Shown here piece by piece: positions 21,773 through 29,087 of a DNA stretch of 30,572 nucleotides; position 1 is the stretch's first letter; each line of letters starts with the position of its first letter. Source of the DNA: a virus; the IMG/VR virus record IMGVR_UViG_3300025127_000156, positions 1 through 30,572 of that record; one strand, written 5' to 3'. A program made the position numbers and the translations under genes. Below the pieces are notes generated by a model. That model did no database searches. It saw nothing but the letters and a program-made list of their open reading frames with translations, and had not been told where the DNA came from.

Positions 21773-22354
21773 TTATGAATTTACCAAAGAAACATCAAAT
21801 CCACTATTATCAAAAGGTGCTGATGTATAATCTTCTAGGAAATACATTGGTTGTGGCTCACTACCCGTGAATGTATAGTCATAACCATTCATATCACCGG
21901 CTGCAGTACCACTTGCTTCAGTACCCGTCAATAAATCCATTCCATTCTCACAACCAACTACTACGATAACATTGTGTCCATTATCATATTGTTGTTGTAA
22001 TTCACAGAATATGATTGTTCTGTTCTGTGTTAATAATTTCAATTCATTTCTATCTGCGACTTTTAACGCATGTAGTTTGATATTTACACTCGGCTCATAA
22101 AAAACTGTTCCATTTTCTGATGAACCGGTAATTGTTTCTGTTAAAGAGGCAGTCCCTCTTGGTAGGTCATATTGGTATAGATTGTTTGCTGAAGCAACAC
22201 CACCCTCTGCTATATCAACTGCGTTGATTTGTCCGGCAGCCGGTGCGTCTTTAGTAAATGATGTATCAGCAAGTGTTTGAATATAAATTCTTTTCACTCC
22301 ACCCATTACATTTTTACAATCTAGACCTCTACCTTTTGTTAAATTACAAGCCAT
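21773..22354 (-). CDS. Tail tube-like major structural protein
   Basis: A 193-aa beta-rich protein, start MACNLTKGRGLDCKNVMGGV, with GTASLTETITGSSENGTVFY, then RNELKLLTQNRTIIFCELQQ and MNGYDYTFTGSEPQPMYFL. The order and spacing match a common Bacteroidetes phage structural protein that I take to be the tail tube (gpV/gp17-like) protein: beta-sandwich, GTxSxTE loop, final TFTGxE strand. It follows the major capsid gene and precedes a strong terminator, fitting high expression. Tube identity is inferred, not shown. Confidence 0.7.
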   Translation of the reverse strand: MACNLTKGRGLDCKNVMGGVKRIYIQTLADTSFTKDAPAAGQINAVDIAEGGVASANNLYQYDLPRGTASLTETITGSSENGTVFYEPSVNIKLHALKVADRNELKLLTQNRTIIFCELQQQYDNGHNVIVVVGCENGMDLLTGTEASGTAAGDMNGYDYTFTGSEPQPMYFLEDYTSAPFDNSGFDVSLVNS

Positions 22355-22372
22355 ATTTTATTTTTTTAGTAT

Positions 22373-22398
22373 AAGGGAGAGAAATTAATCTCCCCCTC
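22373..22398 (-). other. Stem-loop between capsid and tube genes
   Basis: The minus-strand RNA can form a 10-bp stem (GAGGGGGAGA with TCTCTCCCTT, two G-U pairs) around a 6-nt loop, starting 12 bp after the major capsid stop. No U-run follows. It may modulate readthrough or protect the capsid mRNA end, giving different amounts of the two proteins. Confidence 0.6.
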
Positions 22399-22410
22399 AT
22401 TATTAGTTAA

Positions 22411-23334
22411 TTATGATAAATGTACAACCTCTGAGCCGATACCTACTTGTGTACCACCCGAGAATTTTGCTACCAATCTGATATTATCCGAGCCATCTAA
22501 TGCACTCATATCAAGCATTCTTACTTCTGTTTGGTCAGAAATTAAATCTGTACCGAACATTAAGTTTGATTTTCTTGCTGCAACGATAGTATCATCCGGC
22601 ATACCTGGACACATAGCGATTTTAACGCCATTAGCCATTGGAATGTAATCACCTTGCATATTGTATGCATTTAAGTATCCTAATTTAGATACTGCATCAA
22701 TATAAAATCTGTATGATTTTGTATTCATATATAAGTACAAGTCATCTTTTCCATATACTGTACCCGGTACTGTAGTTAATGCTTTTTCAATGTTTGCAAT
22801 GATATTGTTAGCATCAAATGCAGCAGTTTTACTTGCTGTTACTACATTACCATCTGCTGCAAACGCACCCGTTGTTGCTGTTAAAAATCCTTCAAATTCT
22901 CCGGCAGTTGCTTTTGCACCCGTCCATAAGTTTTTCTCAACTCCATCTGCTATTGTACCCGCAACATAAGAGAATACAAAACTTGTAAAATCAGATGAGA
23001 AATCAGAATTGTTTGCACCGGCTTTCATTTGTGCTGCTTGCCAATCTGCTAATACATCATTTTTACATAATTGTAAATTTACTTCTAATAATTTTGGCTC
23101 TAGAATTTTGTCTGTTAATTCTGTACTACCTTGTGCATCAAAATCACAACTTGCATTTTTAACAAGGCCATCACTACTTTGTGTTAAGCCAAAAACAGAA
23201 ATTGCTCTTTTGTATTTTATATTTTCGTAACTAGTTAAAAAGTCTAAACTTTTTGCTTCAAGAAATGCTGCCGAAATATATTGACCAGCGTGTTCTCCTG
23301 CGTATGTTACATTTGTTAATTTTGGATTTGCCAT
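22411..23334 (-). CDS. Major capsid protein (HK97-fold type)
   Basis: A 307-aa protein rich in Ala, Gly and Thr without membrane segments. It begins MANPKLTNVTYAGEHAGQYI, has a long N-terminal helical part (LEVNLQLCKNDVLADWQAAQ), the segment VEKNLWTGA and later PNGVKIAMCPGMPDDT-like loops (VKIAMCPGMPDD), then a C-terminal sheet ending GSEVVHLS. This matches the HK97-like capsid family of Bacteroidetes phages. The preceding scaffold and protease genes fix its role. No obvious N-terminal delta domain longer than usual; the scaffold is separate. Confidence 0.85.
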   Translation of the reverse strand: MANPKLTNVTYAGEHAGQYISAAFLEAKSLDFLTSYENIKYKRAISVFGLTQSSDGLVKNASCDFDAQGSTELTDKILEPKLLEVNLQLCKNDVLADWQAAQMKAGANNSDFSSDFTSFVFSYVAGTIADGVEKNLWTGAKATAGEFEGFLTATTGAFAADGNVVTASKTAAFDANNIIANIEKALTTVPGTVYGKDDLYLYMNTKSYRFYIDAVSKLGYLNAYNMQGDYIPMANGVKIAMCPGMPDDTIVAARKSNLMFGTDLISDQTEVRMLDMSALDGSDNIRLVAKFSGGTQVGIGSEVVHLS

Positions 23335-23354
23335 TTTTTCAAATTTTAATTTAA

Positions 23355-23975
23355 TTATTTATTTAAGTTATATAAAAATCTTTCTTGTGCAGTCAATCTG
23401 TTATATTCTTGCTTTGTTAATTTAACAGCTTTTTGCTCTGAAAATTTTCTAATGTTTATGTTTTCTGTTGCCGGTTCCTTTTTAAGTTTTTTTGATAACT
23501 CTAAATTTTCACTTTGCAACTCCTCTATATTTTCGTCTTTTGCTAACGATTGATTTGTTACTTCCTCTATTTCAGATTTAAGAGTATTTATTTCCTCTCT
23601 TAATTCTTGGAATATAGTCATAACTACTTCGCTAAATTCTGACAATTTGTTTTCCACAGACATTTCCTCTTTGTCCTCGTCTTTGTAATCCTCATCATCA
23701 TCACCGGCTTCCACTTCCTCTTCTGCTTCTTCCATACTAGCGATAATTCCTTCCTCTTTTACCTCAAACTTTTTACCATCCTCTAGTTCATAAGTTCCTA
23801 CCGGTACCGGAATTGTTGTTCCGTCCTCTGTCATAACCATAACCTCAACACCCTCTCCTAGTGCATCGGCTTCTGATACGATAATTGTTCCGTCTTTTAG
23901 TTTGCCCTCAAAGGCTAGTGCAACCGGCTCATCTTCTATGCCTAATGCTACTCTTATTCGTGTTTTAATATCCAT
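23355..23975 (-). CDS. Capsid scaffold-like protein
   Basis: A 206-aa protein directly before the major capsid gene. It has an N-terminal beta segment (~20-80, with VALAFEGKLKDGTIIVSEAD and GTYELEDGKKFEVKEEG), a very acidic middle (EEAEEEVEAGDDDEDYKDED) and a coiled coil (VMTIFQELREEINTLKSEIE, ~115-160). The C-terminus is basic (LTKQEYNRLTAQERFLYNL), as is typical for scaffold contact with the capsid. It should direct procapsid assembly and be removed by the XkdF-type protease. Confidence 0.7.
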   Translation of the reverse strand: MDIKTRIRVALGIEDEPVALAFEGKLKDGTIIVSEADALGEGVEVMVMTEDGTTIPVPVGTYELEDGKKFEVKEEGIIASMEEAEEEVEAGDDDEDYKDEDKEEMSVENKLSEFSEVVMTIFQELREEINTLKSEIEEVTNQSLAKDENIEELQSENLELSKKLKKEPATENINIRKFSEQKAVKLTKQEYNRLTAQERFLYNLNK

Positions 23976-23985
23976 AGTTATTTAT

Positions 23986-24516
23986 TTATTGTATTGCTGA
24001 AATTTTGTTAATTTTTTGACTTGCTTCTATAAGAGAATCTATAGTATCTCGTGTTTCGTCAATTCGTTTTGCAGTAAAATCTAAAAAACGCTCTAACTTA
24101 TTATCTTCATTTACTAAATCTTTATATATATCAATGCTGTCTACTTTAACTCCTAGGTCATTTGCTGATTTTTCCAATTTTTCTAAAGTATCTTGAACTT
24201 TTTTTTGTCTTTCTGTTGCCTTTCTGATATTACTTGAATATTCATCCCCTAAATTTCTAACCTTATTTAGTTCCTTTTCAGCATCAGAAAATTTTTCTAC
24301 AACATTATCAATTATAGATGTAATTATTCTAGTTGTTCCTGTCAAAGTACCAACTTTATCAGAATAATCATCCACAAATTTTTCTGCATCTTCTCTAAAA
24401 GCTACACTATCGTCAAAAATAGTTTTAGCATCTCCAATAACTGACAATTCAATTTTTTTTGGTTTTAGTCTTGTTTTTTCTAATTTTACCTTATTTATAA
24501 ATTCTATCTGCGACAT
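23986..24516 (-). CDS. Coiled-coil protein of the head-assembly operon
   Basis: A 176-aa protein almost wholly helical (start MSQIEFINKVKLEKTRLKPK) with coiled-coil stretches around residues 60-120 (VEKFSDAEKELNKVRNLGDE, then RQKKVQDTLEKLEKSANDLG) and 145-170. It lies between the protease and scaffold genes and has its own promoter candidate at 24531. A head-assembly or internal protein is plausible. No family is recognised. Confidence 0.6.
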   Translation of the reverse strand: MSQIEFINKVKLEKTRLKPKKIELSVIGDAKTIFDDSVAFREDAEKFVDDYSDKVGTLTGTTRIITSIIDNVVEKFSDAEKELNKVRNLGDEYSSNIRKATERQKKVQDTLEKLEKSANDLGVKVDSIDIYKDLVNEDNKLERFLDFTAKRIDETRDTIDSLIEASQKINKISAIQ

Positions 24517-24530
24517 AGTATATGTTTTAA

Positions 24531-24560
24531 GTAAATATAGTTTGTTTGTATTTATTACAA
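24531..24560 (-). promoter_or_regulatory. Promoter candidate before the coiled-coil/capsid genes
   Basis: Minus strand: TTG at 24560-24558, an 18-nt spacer and TATATTTAC at 24539-24531, within the TTG-N17-23-TAnnTTTG pattern. The start codon lies 15 nt downstream. It would drive the coiled-coil, scaffold, capsid and tube genes up to the terminator at 21720. Confidence 0.6.
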
Positions 24561-24565
24561 ATTCG

Positions 24566-25804
24566 TTATTTTTTATCTATTTGCTTTAATTTTGATATTG
24601 CCCAATTAATACCACTAGAGCCACCCCAAGCATCCCACATTATTCCACCACAACCCTCTGAATATGGTACATCTTTGTGTTGTTGATGTCGTTTAAATGA
24701 CGCCATTCTTGCAATAGTATCTCTTGATATTGGTTTCCTATCTGCTAATTGTCTTGCCCTTGTCCAACCTACCTTTGTACCACAAGTGCTACCATTTTCC
24801 TCTTTATATTTTATTGCTCTTTTAGCGTTATTGGTTGCACCTTTCGGATAATCAGTATAGCTTTCTAATTCACTTTTTTTTTTACCCTCAATAGGTACAC
24901 AATTAGGAACTTTTTTACCGTCTTTTATTTTATGACCTATCGGCTCATAACCATCCCAACAAGGATTTGGACTAATAAATTCACTATCCAATACCAATTC
25001 TGATAGTGCTTCAATAATATCGTGGTCGCTACAAGGCATAAACAAACCATCGTGTTCGTGATAACCCTCACAACCCATTTCTTTTGCTACTTCTATCGCT
25101 TCCTCTTTGGTTTCATATAATGGCATTCCATCAATTTCTGCTACTTTCTCGTATTTCTTTTTCTTTTTCTTTTTTCCTAGTGTTTCCATTTTATCTACAA
25201 AATATCCTTCAATACTTAATCCCTTCAATTCTCCCTCTTTTATCCTATTCCATACCTCATCATTCTCAATTCGCATTGTTACAAACCAAGTACCATTAGG
25301 CACATTAAATCCATATAGTTTTGACTTGTCCATTTTTGCATCTTGTACAATCCAACTCTCTATTGTGTGTACCCCATCTGTATTTTCATTGTGTTGTATT
25401 GTTGCACTATTGTTATTGTTATAGCGTAAATACATTTCACTTGCTTTTTTTACAGTTTCCTCTGTAAAGTACACATAGTATTCTTGTCCACTAGTTTCGT
25501 CAAATCTATATATTTGTTTGTTAGGTATTAATGCCGGACTGATTAATAATCTCTGCTCATCAATAGTTTTAGCCAATACCAAATTATTTTTTTTCTTATT
25601 TAGGTATACAAAATCCACTTCTATTGCCGGTTCAGATACTAAAGAAATTGCGTCAATAGCAACATCCAAATTTTCATCATCAACAACAAGTTCTACAATT
25701 TCAGTATATTGGTTTGCATTTTCACATTCTTGCAAACTATCATACATACAATCTCCTTTTGTACCCCACTTATATTTTCCATTTTTACATTTATTACACG
25801 GCAT
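24566..25804 (-). CDS. XkdF-type prohead protease with multiple cysteine modules
   Basis: A 412-aa mosaic protein. An N-terminal Cys module (MPCNKCKNGKYKWGTKGDCM) is followed by an XkdF-like protease domain (~35-210), with the candidate catalytic His in SATIQHNENTDG (~137) and Ser in GELKGLSIEGYF (~200). Three further modules follow: GMPLYETKEEAIEVAKEMGC with EGYHEHDGLFMPCSDHD, PCWDGYEPIGHKIKDGKKVP with NCVPI, and a C-terminal ~95 aa with YPKGATNNAKRAIKYK, TCGTKVGWTRARQLADR and CGGIMWDAWGG. The protease should mature the capsid and scaffold. The cysteine modules recur in Bacteroidetes phage head proteins, and their role is unknown. Confidence 0.8.
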   Translation of the reverse strand: MPCNKCKNGKYKWGTKGDCMYDSLQECENANQYTEIVELVVDDENLDVAIDAISLVSEPAIEVDFVYLNKKKNNLVLAKTIDEQRLLISPALIPNKQIYRFDETSGQEYYVYFTEETVKKASEMYLRYNNNNSATIQHNENTDGVHTIESWIVQDAKMDKSKLYGFNVPNGTWFVTMRIENDEVWNRIKEGELKGLSIEGYFVDKMETLGKKKKKKKYEKVAEIDGMPLYETKEEAIEVAKEMGCEGYHEHDGLFMPCSDHDIIEALSELVLDSEFISPNPCWDGYEPIGHKIKDGKKVPNCVPIEGKKKSELESYTDYPKGATNNAKRAIKYKEENGSTCGTKVGWTRARQLADRKPISRDTIARMASFKRHQQHKDVPYSEGCGGIMWDAWGGSSGINWAISKLKQIDKK

Positions 25805-25814
25805 AATTTTAATT

Positions 25815-27725
25815 TTAGATTGTTGCTTTTCGTCTTATTTTAGTTAATTTATCTTGTTCGTTTGTCATATCATCTGCAACTACAAATGCTTTGACAACAC
25901 CGGAAGTGTTTCCACCACTCCCATCATTACCGGCAAATGCCCTACCACCACCGGCTTCGTTAATCGTACTTAATAATGGTTTAAACATTCTTGTACTTTT
26001 TGCATTGATAACACTTTCCCCTTTACTTAATTTTGCAGTCGTGCTATCACTATTTCCGGTACCAAATCCACCTACAATACCACCTTGTGCAAATGCCGGT
26101 GTGTTTTGTATATTCTTGACTTGTAACATACCTTGTGTTATTGCTAATGCAGCAAAAATTGCACCGATAGGAAAACCAAAATCTGCAAGTGATTTTGTTG
26201 CAGATTGGAATGTATTAATTAACGCTTCTGCTATTGCACCTCTTTTCTTGGCACCGGCAAATTGTTTTTTAATTTTTTCCATTTCCATTTGTTTCCTACC
26301 CTCAATCTGTGCAGTCAATTCTGCATTACCCTCTGCTGCCTTTAATTCACCGGCAAATTTATTCTCTATTGATTGTAGTTCATTTGCTTCTCTTTGTGCA
26401 GTTATATTTGATATTGATGAAGCCATTTGTGATGCTATATCTAAAGTGCTTTGCATTTGTTCATATACTGCATCCCTTTCCTCTTCCCTTGCTTTGTCTC
26501 TTATTTCCTTTAATTTTTCCTCTTTTTGTCTTTCAATATCCTCTGTATCCTCACCGGCTTTTATTGCCAATTTTATAAGTTCGTCATAATGCTGTTCTGT
26601 TTCAAGCAATTCTTTTTCCAAACCACTTATACTTTCTGCTGCAATTTGATTTTTAATATCAAGTAATTCTTTTTCTAACGATACTTGATTTGTTAATTGT
26701 TCTGACCTAAATCCCGTGATTTGTGCTTCAACACCTTTTTTCTCATTTATTGCTTCTTGTAATTTTATACGATTTTCTTGATTGTCTAACTCTTTTAAAT
26801 CTGCTTGTGCTGCCGCAATTTGTAAATCGGCTAGTGCCAACATATCCTTTTCTTGTTTATCAAGAATCTCTCCTAATTTTTTATTTGCATCTAATCTTTC
26901 TTGTATCGTAGCATTTTCATTATCTCTAATCTGTCTTTGTTTTTCTGCAAGTCTATCATTTTCCTCTATTAATCCTTGCATCTGTACTTTTGCTAGTGCC
27001 GCAGTATTTTCTAATCTCCTATTTGTCTTGGCTGTTTGTATTGCTTGTTGTACATCAATTTCACCTATACCCTTTGTAATTTGTTTTGTTATGTTTACTG
27101 TTTCTGTGACTGCTTCACCAAAGTTATCTACAATGCTTTTACCGGCATCCACAACATTATCTTTTATTTCTACGATTGACGCTGTTGTTTCTTTTATACC
27201 TTTTTCTAATTTTTTAATTTTCTTTGTATCACCACTACCTAAAATAGATTTTTCCCAAGCAAGTACTGCTTCTTGTATTCCTAATTTTAATCCATAAAAT
27301 GCTAATTGGAATGGTGCAATGGCAATAGTCATTATCCCTTTTATGACTTTTCCTAATGCATCAAAATTCTCATTATTTGCTGATACACTTTCATAAACAG
27401 ATACAAGTACATTTACGACTTGATTAAATACATTAGAAATAGTGTCAAATACTATCGCTATTGCATCTGCTATTTTTTGGTTTCTCTGTAATGCTTCTGA
27501 TAAAAATTCAAATACTTTAGATATAACCATTACGATACCGGTTGCCTTAACAAGACTACCAAAACTTGCACCAATTTTTTGTACACCTTTTGCAGCTTTT
27601 GGTGCTGCCTTTGCAGTATCCTCGGCGGCTTTACCTACATCTTCAATTCCCTCTTTTACATCTTCTAGTTTTTTCTCACTATCACCGGTATCAACACCGA
27701 CTTTTGCAATTATTTCTTCAGCCAT
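25815..27725 (-). CDS. Tape measure protein
   Basis: A 636-aa protein of long helices. An Ala/Lys-rich N-terminus (AAEDTAKAAPKAAKGVQKIG) is followed by hydrophobic segments (~65-160, including VFNQVVNVLVSVYESV and GIMTIAIAPFQLAFYGLKLG), a large charged coiled coil (~230-470) and a second hydrophobic segment (~515-535, IGAIFAALAITQGM). The Gly-rich end includes FAQGGIVGGFGTGNSDSTTA and SKGESVIN, typical for phage tape measures. At ~0.15 nm per residue a tail near 95 nm is expected. It lacks a lytic domain. Its chaperone genes are not adjacent, unlike the usual order. Confidence 0.9.
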   Translation of the reverse strand: MAEEIIAKVGVDTGDSEKKLEDVKEGIEDVGKAAEDTAKAAPKAAKGVQKIGASFGSLVKATGIVMVISKVFEFLSEALQRNQKIADAIAIVFDTISNVFNQVVNVLVSVYESVSANNENFDALGKVIKGIMTIAIAPFQLAFYGLKLGIQEAVLAWEKSILGSGDTKKIKKLEKGIKETTASIVEIKDNVVDAGKSIVDNFGEAVTETVNITKQITKGIGEIDVQQAIQTAKTNRRLENTAALAKVQMQGLIEENDRLAEKQRQIRDNENATIQERLDANKKLGEILDKQEKDMLALADLQIAAAQADLKELDNQENRIKLQEAINEKKGVEAQITGFRSEQLTNQVSLEKELLDIKNQIAAESISGLEKELLETEQHYDELIKLAIKAGEDTEDIERQKEEKLKEIRDKAREEERDAVYEQMQSTLDIASQMASSISNITAQREANELQSIENKFAGELKAAEGNAELTAQIEGRKQMEMEKIKKQFAGAKKRGAIAEALINTFQSATKSLADFGFPIGAIFAALAITQGMLQVKNIQNTPAFAQGGIVGGFGTGNSDSTTAKLSKGESVINAKSTRMFKPLLSTINEAGGGRAFAGNDGSGGNTSGVVKAFVVADDMTNEQDKLTKIRRKATI

Positions 27726-27841
27726 TTTCCTCTTATTATATCGTTATTTTTTGTCTTTAATTTTATACCAAAGAACATCATTGTATCTTTCAATACTGTC
27801 ATATTCATTTCTACTATTTTTCCTAAAATCTTAAATCTCAT
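27710..27841 (-). CDS. Small ORF, 43 aa, before the tape measure gene
   Basis: A 43-codon frame (MRFKILGKIVEMNMTVLKDT to KWLKK) begins inside the end of the 418-aa gene and ends 16 bp inside the tape measure gene, filling the 105-bp gap. The overlapping arrangement suits a coupled gene. A second frame, continuing the 418-aa gene after its TAA, also reads 28 protein-like codons, so the reading here is uncertain. Confidence 0.4.
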   Translation of the reverse strand: MRFKILGKIVEMNMTVLKDTMMFFGIKLKTKNNDIIRGKWLKK

Positions 27842-29087
27842 ATCCTGCTAATTTTCTAAATGATACATTATTTATTATTCCACTACCGGCACCGGTTGTT
27901 GAGTTAATCATAAATTGTATATAATTACCACCGGTTGTTCCTTGGTGCATAAATCGGTATCTACCCTCTTGTGTTATTGGTATTATATCACGATTATTTC
28001 CATTCAATAATAGATTAGGGTCTGCACCATTAATTCCTTTTGCATCAAATTCTATCATTACATTTGCACCCAACCAAGGTGTTGCATTTGACCTTATTCT
28101 AAAATTCCTACTTCCATCACCTACCATTTTAACACCACCACCTTGCATAAATTCTATTGTGTTATTTCCAACAACATTACCCGGTGTCCAATTTTGTCCG
28201 TTATTCGCAAATGTTGGGTTAAGTATTTCATTATCTTGAAATAGTATTTGGTTTCTAACCTCAATTATTTTTACTTGTAAATTTATAGAATATGGCTTTG
28301 AAAATTGAGAAACATAAACATAAATAGCATTTTTACCTGCAAAATTTAGTTGTCTTTTTGATATGTCATTGGTTCTAACACCTATATTCACGATAAATTC
28401 ATCATTAAAAATTTCACAAGGTCTGCACATACCCTCACCACTAGATAAAAATGTATCTCTTTGATAAAAATATTCTTTTTGGTCTATTACTGTTGCTTGT
28501 CTACCATCAGATGTTTGTGCAATACCGGTAAAATGCATATAATATGCAGCATTCATATCCTTTGGTGCAGTATAAAATCTTTGTCCAACAACACCACCTA
28601 AAAATAACTCAATTATCTCTTCCTCATCATCTGCTCGTGCCGGTATAGTACCAAAATAATGTGTTTCAGATATATTTGCTCTTTTACCAAAAGTCGTGTC
28701 TAACGCACTAAAAGTATTTAACCCATAGTTTTCACTATAACTATTATAACCTTTAATTACACTATACATACCATTGTCTATTGAGGTGTTATCGTACCCT
28801 ATTGCAACATTACGATTGCCACTTGACAATAAATGATTTTGTCCTAATAAAACATTTCCTCTAGTTGATGAATTGTTTGCTCTATTTGTTGAGGTTTCAA
28901 AATTTGATTTTATACTTTGTGCAAATGCATAACATTCACCATCAATAAATCTATAACCATAGTCCAAACAATCTCTTTCTGTACCATTTGTTGTTGTTAC
29001 TTTGTCATCTCTTTGTCTGTCAAAATCTGATTGGTCATCTACAAAAAGTACAAGCCCTAGTTCTGATATGCTGTCTATTGTTCTCAT
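27831..29087 (-). CDS. Receptor-binding/tail fibre candidate
   Basis: A 418-aa protein. Residues ~75-120 resemble YadA-head-like repeats of fibres (GNVLLGQNHLLSSGNRNVAI, then GYDNTSIDNGMYSVIKGYNS), followed by a cysteine pair in GMCRPCEIFND (~225). The last ~130 residues form a carbohydrate-binding-like beta-sandwich (NPTFANNGQNWTPGN, ending GSGIINNVSFRKLAGYEI), the layout of the CBM_4_9-type modules. It should bind a host surface sugar or protein. It follows the hub gene with a 1-bp overlap (ATGA-type context) and precedes the tape measure. Confidence 0.65.
   Translation of the reverse strand: MRTIDSISELGLVLFVDDQSDFDRQRDDKVTTTNGTERDCLDYGYRFIDGECYAFAQSIKSNFETSTNRANNSSTRGNVLLGQNHLLSSGNRNVAIGYDNTSIDNGMYSVIKGYNSYSENYGLNTFSALDTTFGKRANISETHYFGTIPARADDEEEIIELFLGGVVGQRFYTAPKDMNAAYYMHFTGIAQTSDGRQATVIDQKEYFYQRDTFLSSGEGMCRPCEIFNDEFIVNIGVRTNDISKRQLNFAGKNAIYVYVSQFSKPYSINLQVKIIEVRNQILFQDNEILNPTFANNGQNWTPGNVVGNNTIEFMQGGGVKMVGDGSRNFRIRSNATPWLGANVMIEFDAKGINGADPNLLLNGNNRDIIPITQEGRYRFMHQGTTGGNYIQFMINSTTGAGSGIINNVSFRKLAGYEI

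Noticed and set aside
25891-27297. Long plus-strand open frames (232 and 171 codons) opposite the tape measure gene
   Set aside because: They are antisense shadows of a regular helical coding sequence, with unnatural Ser/Ile/Phe/Cys-rich composition, and no plus-strand promoter or coupled neighbours.
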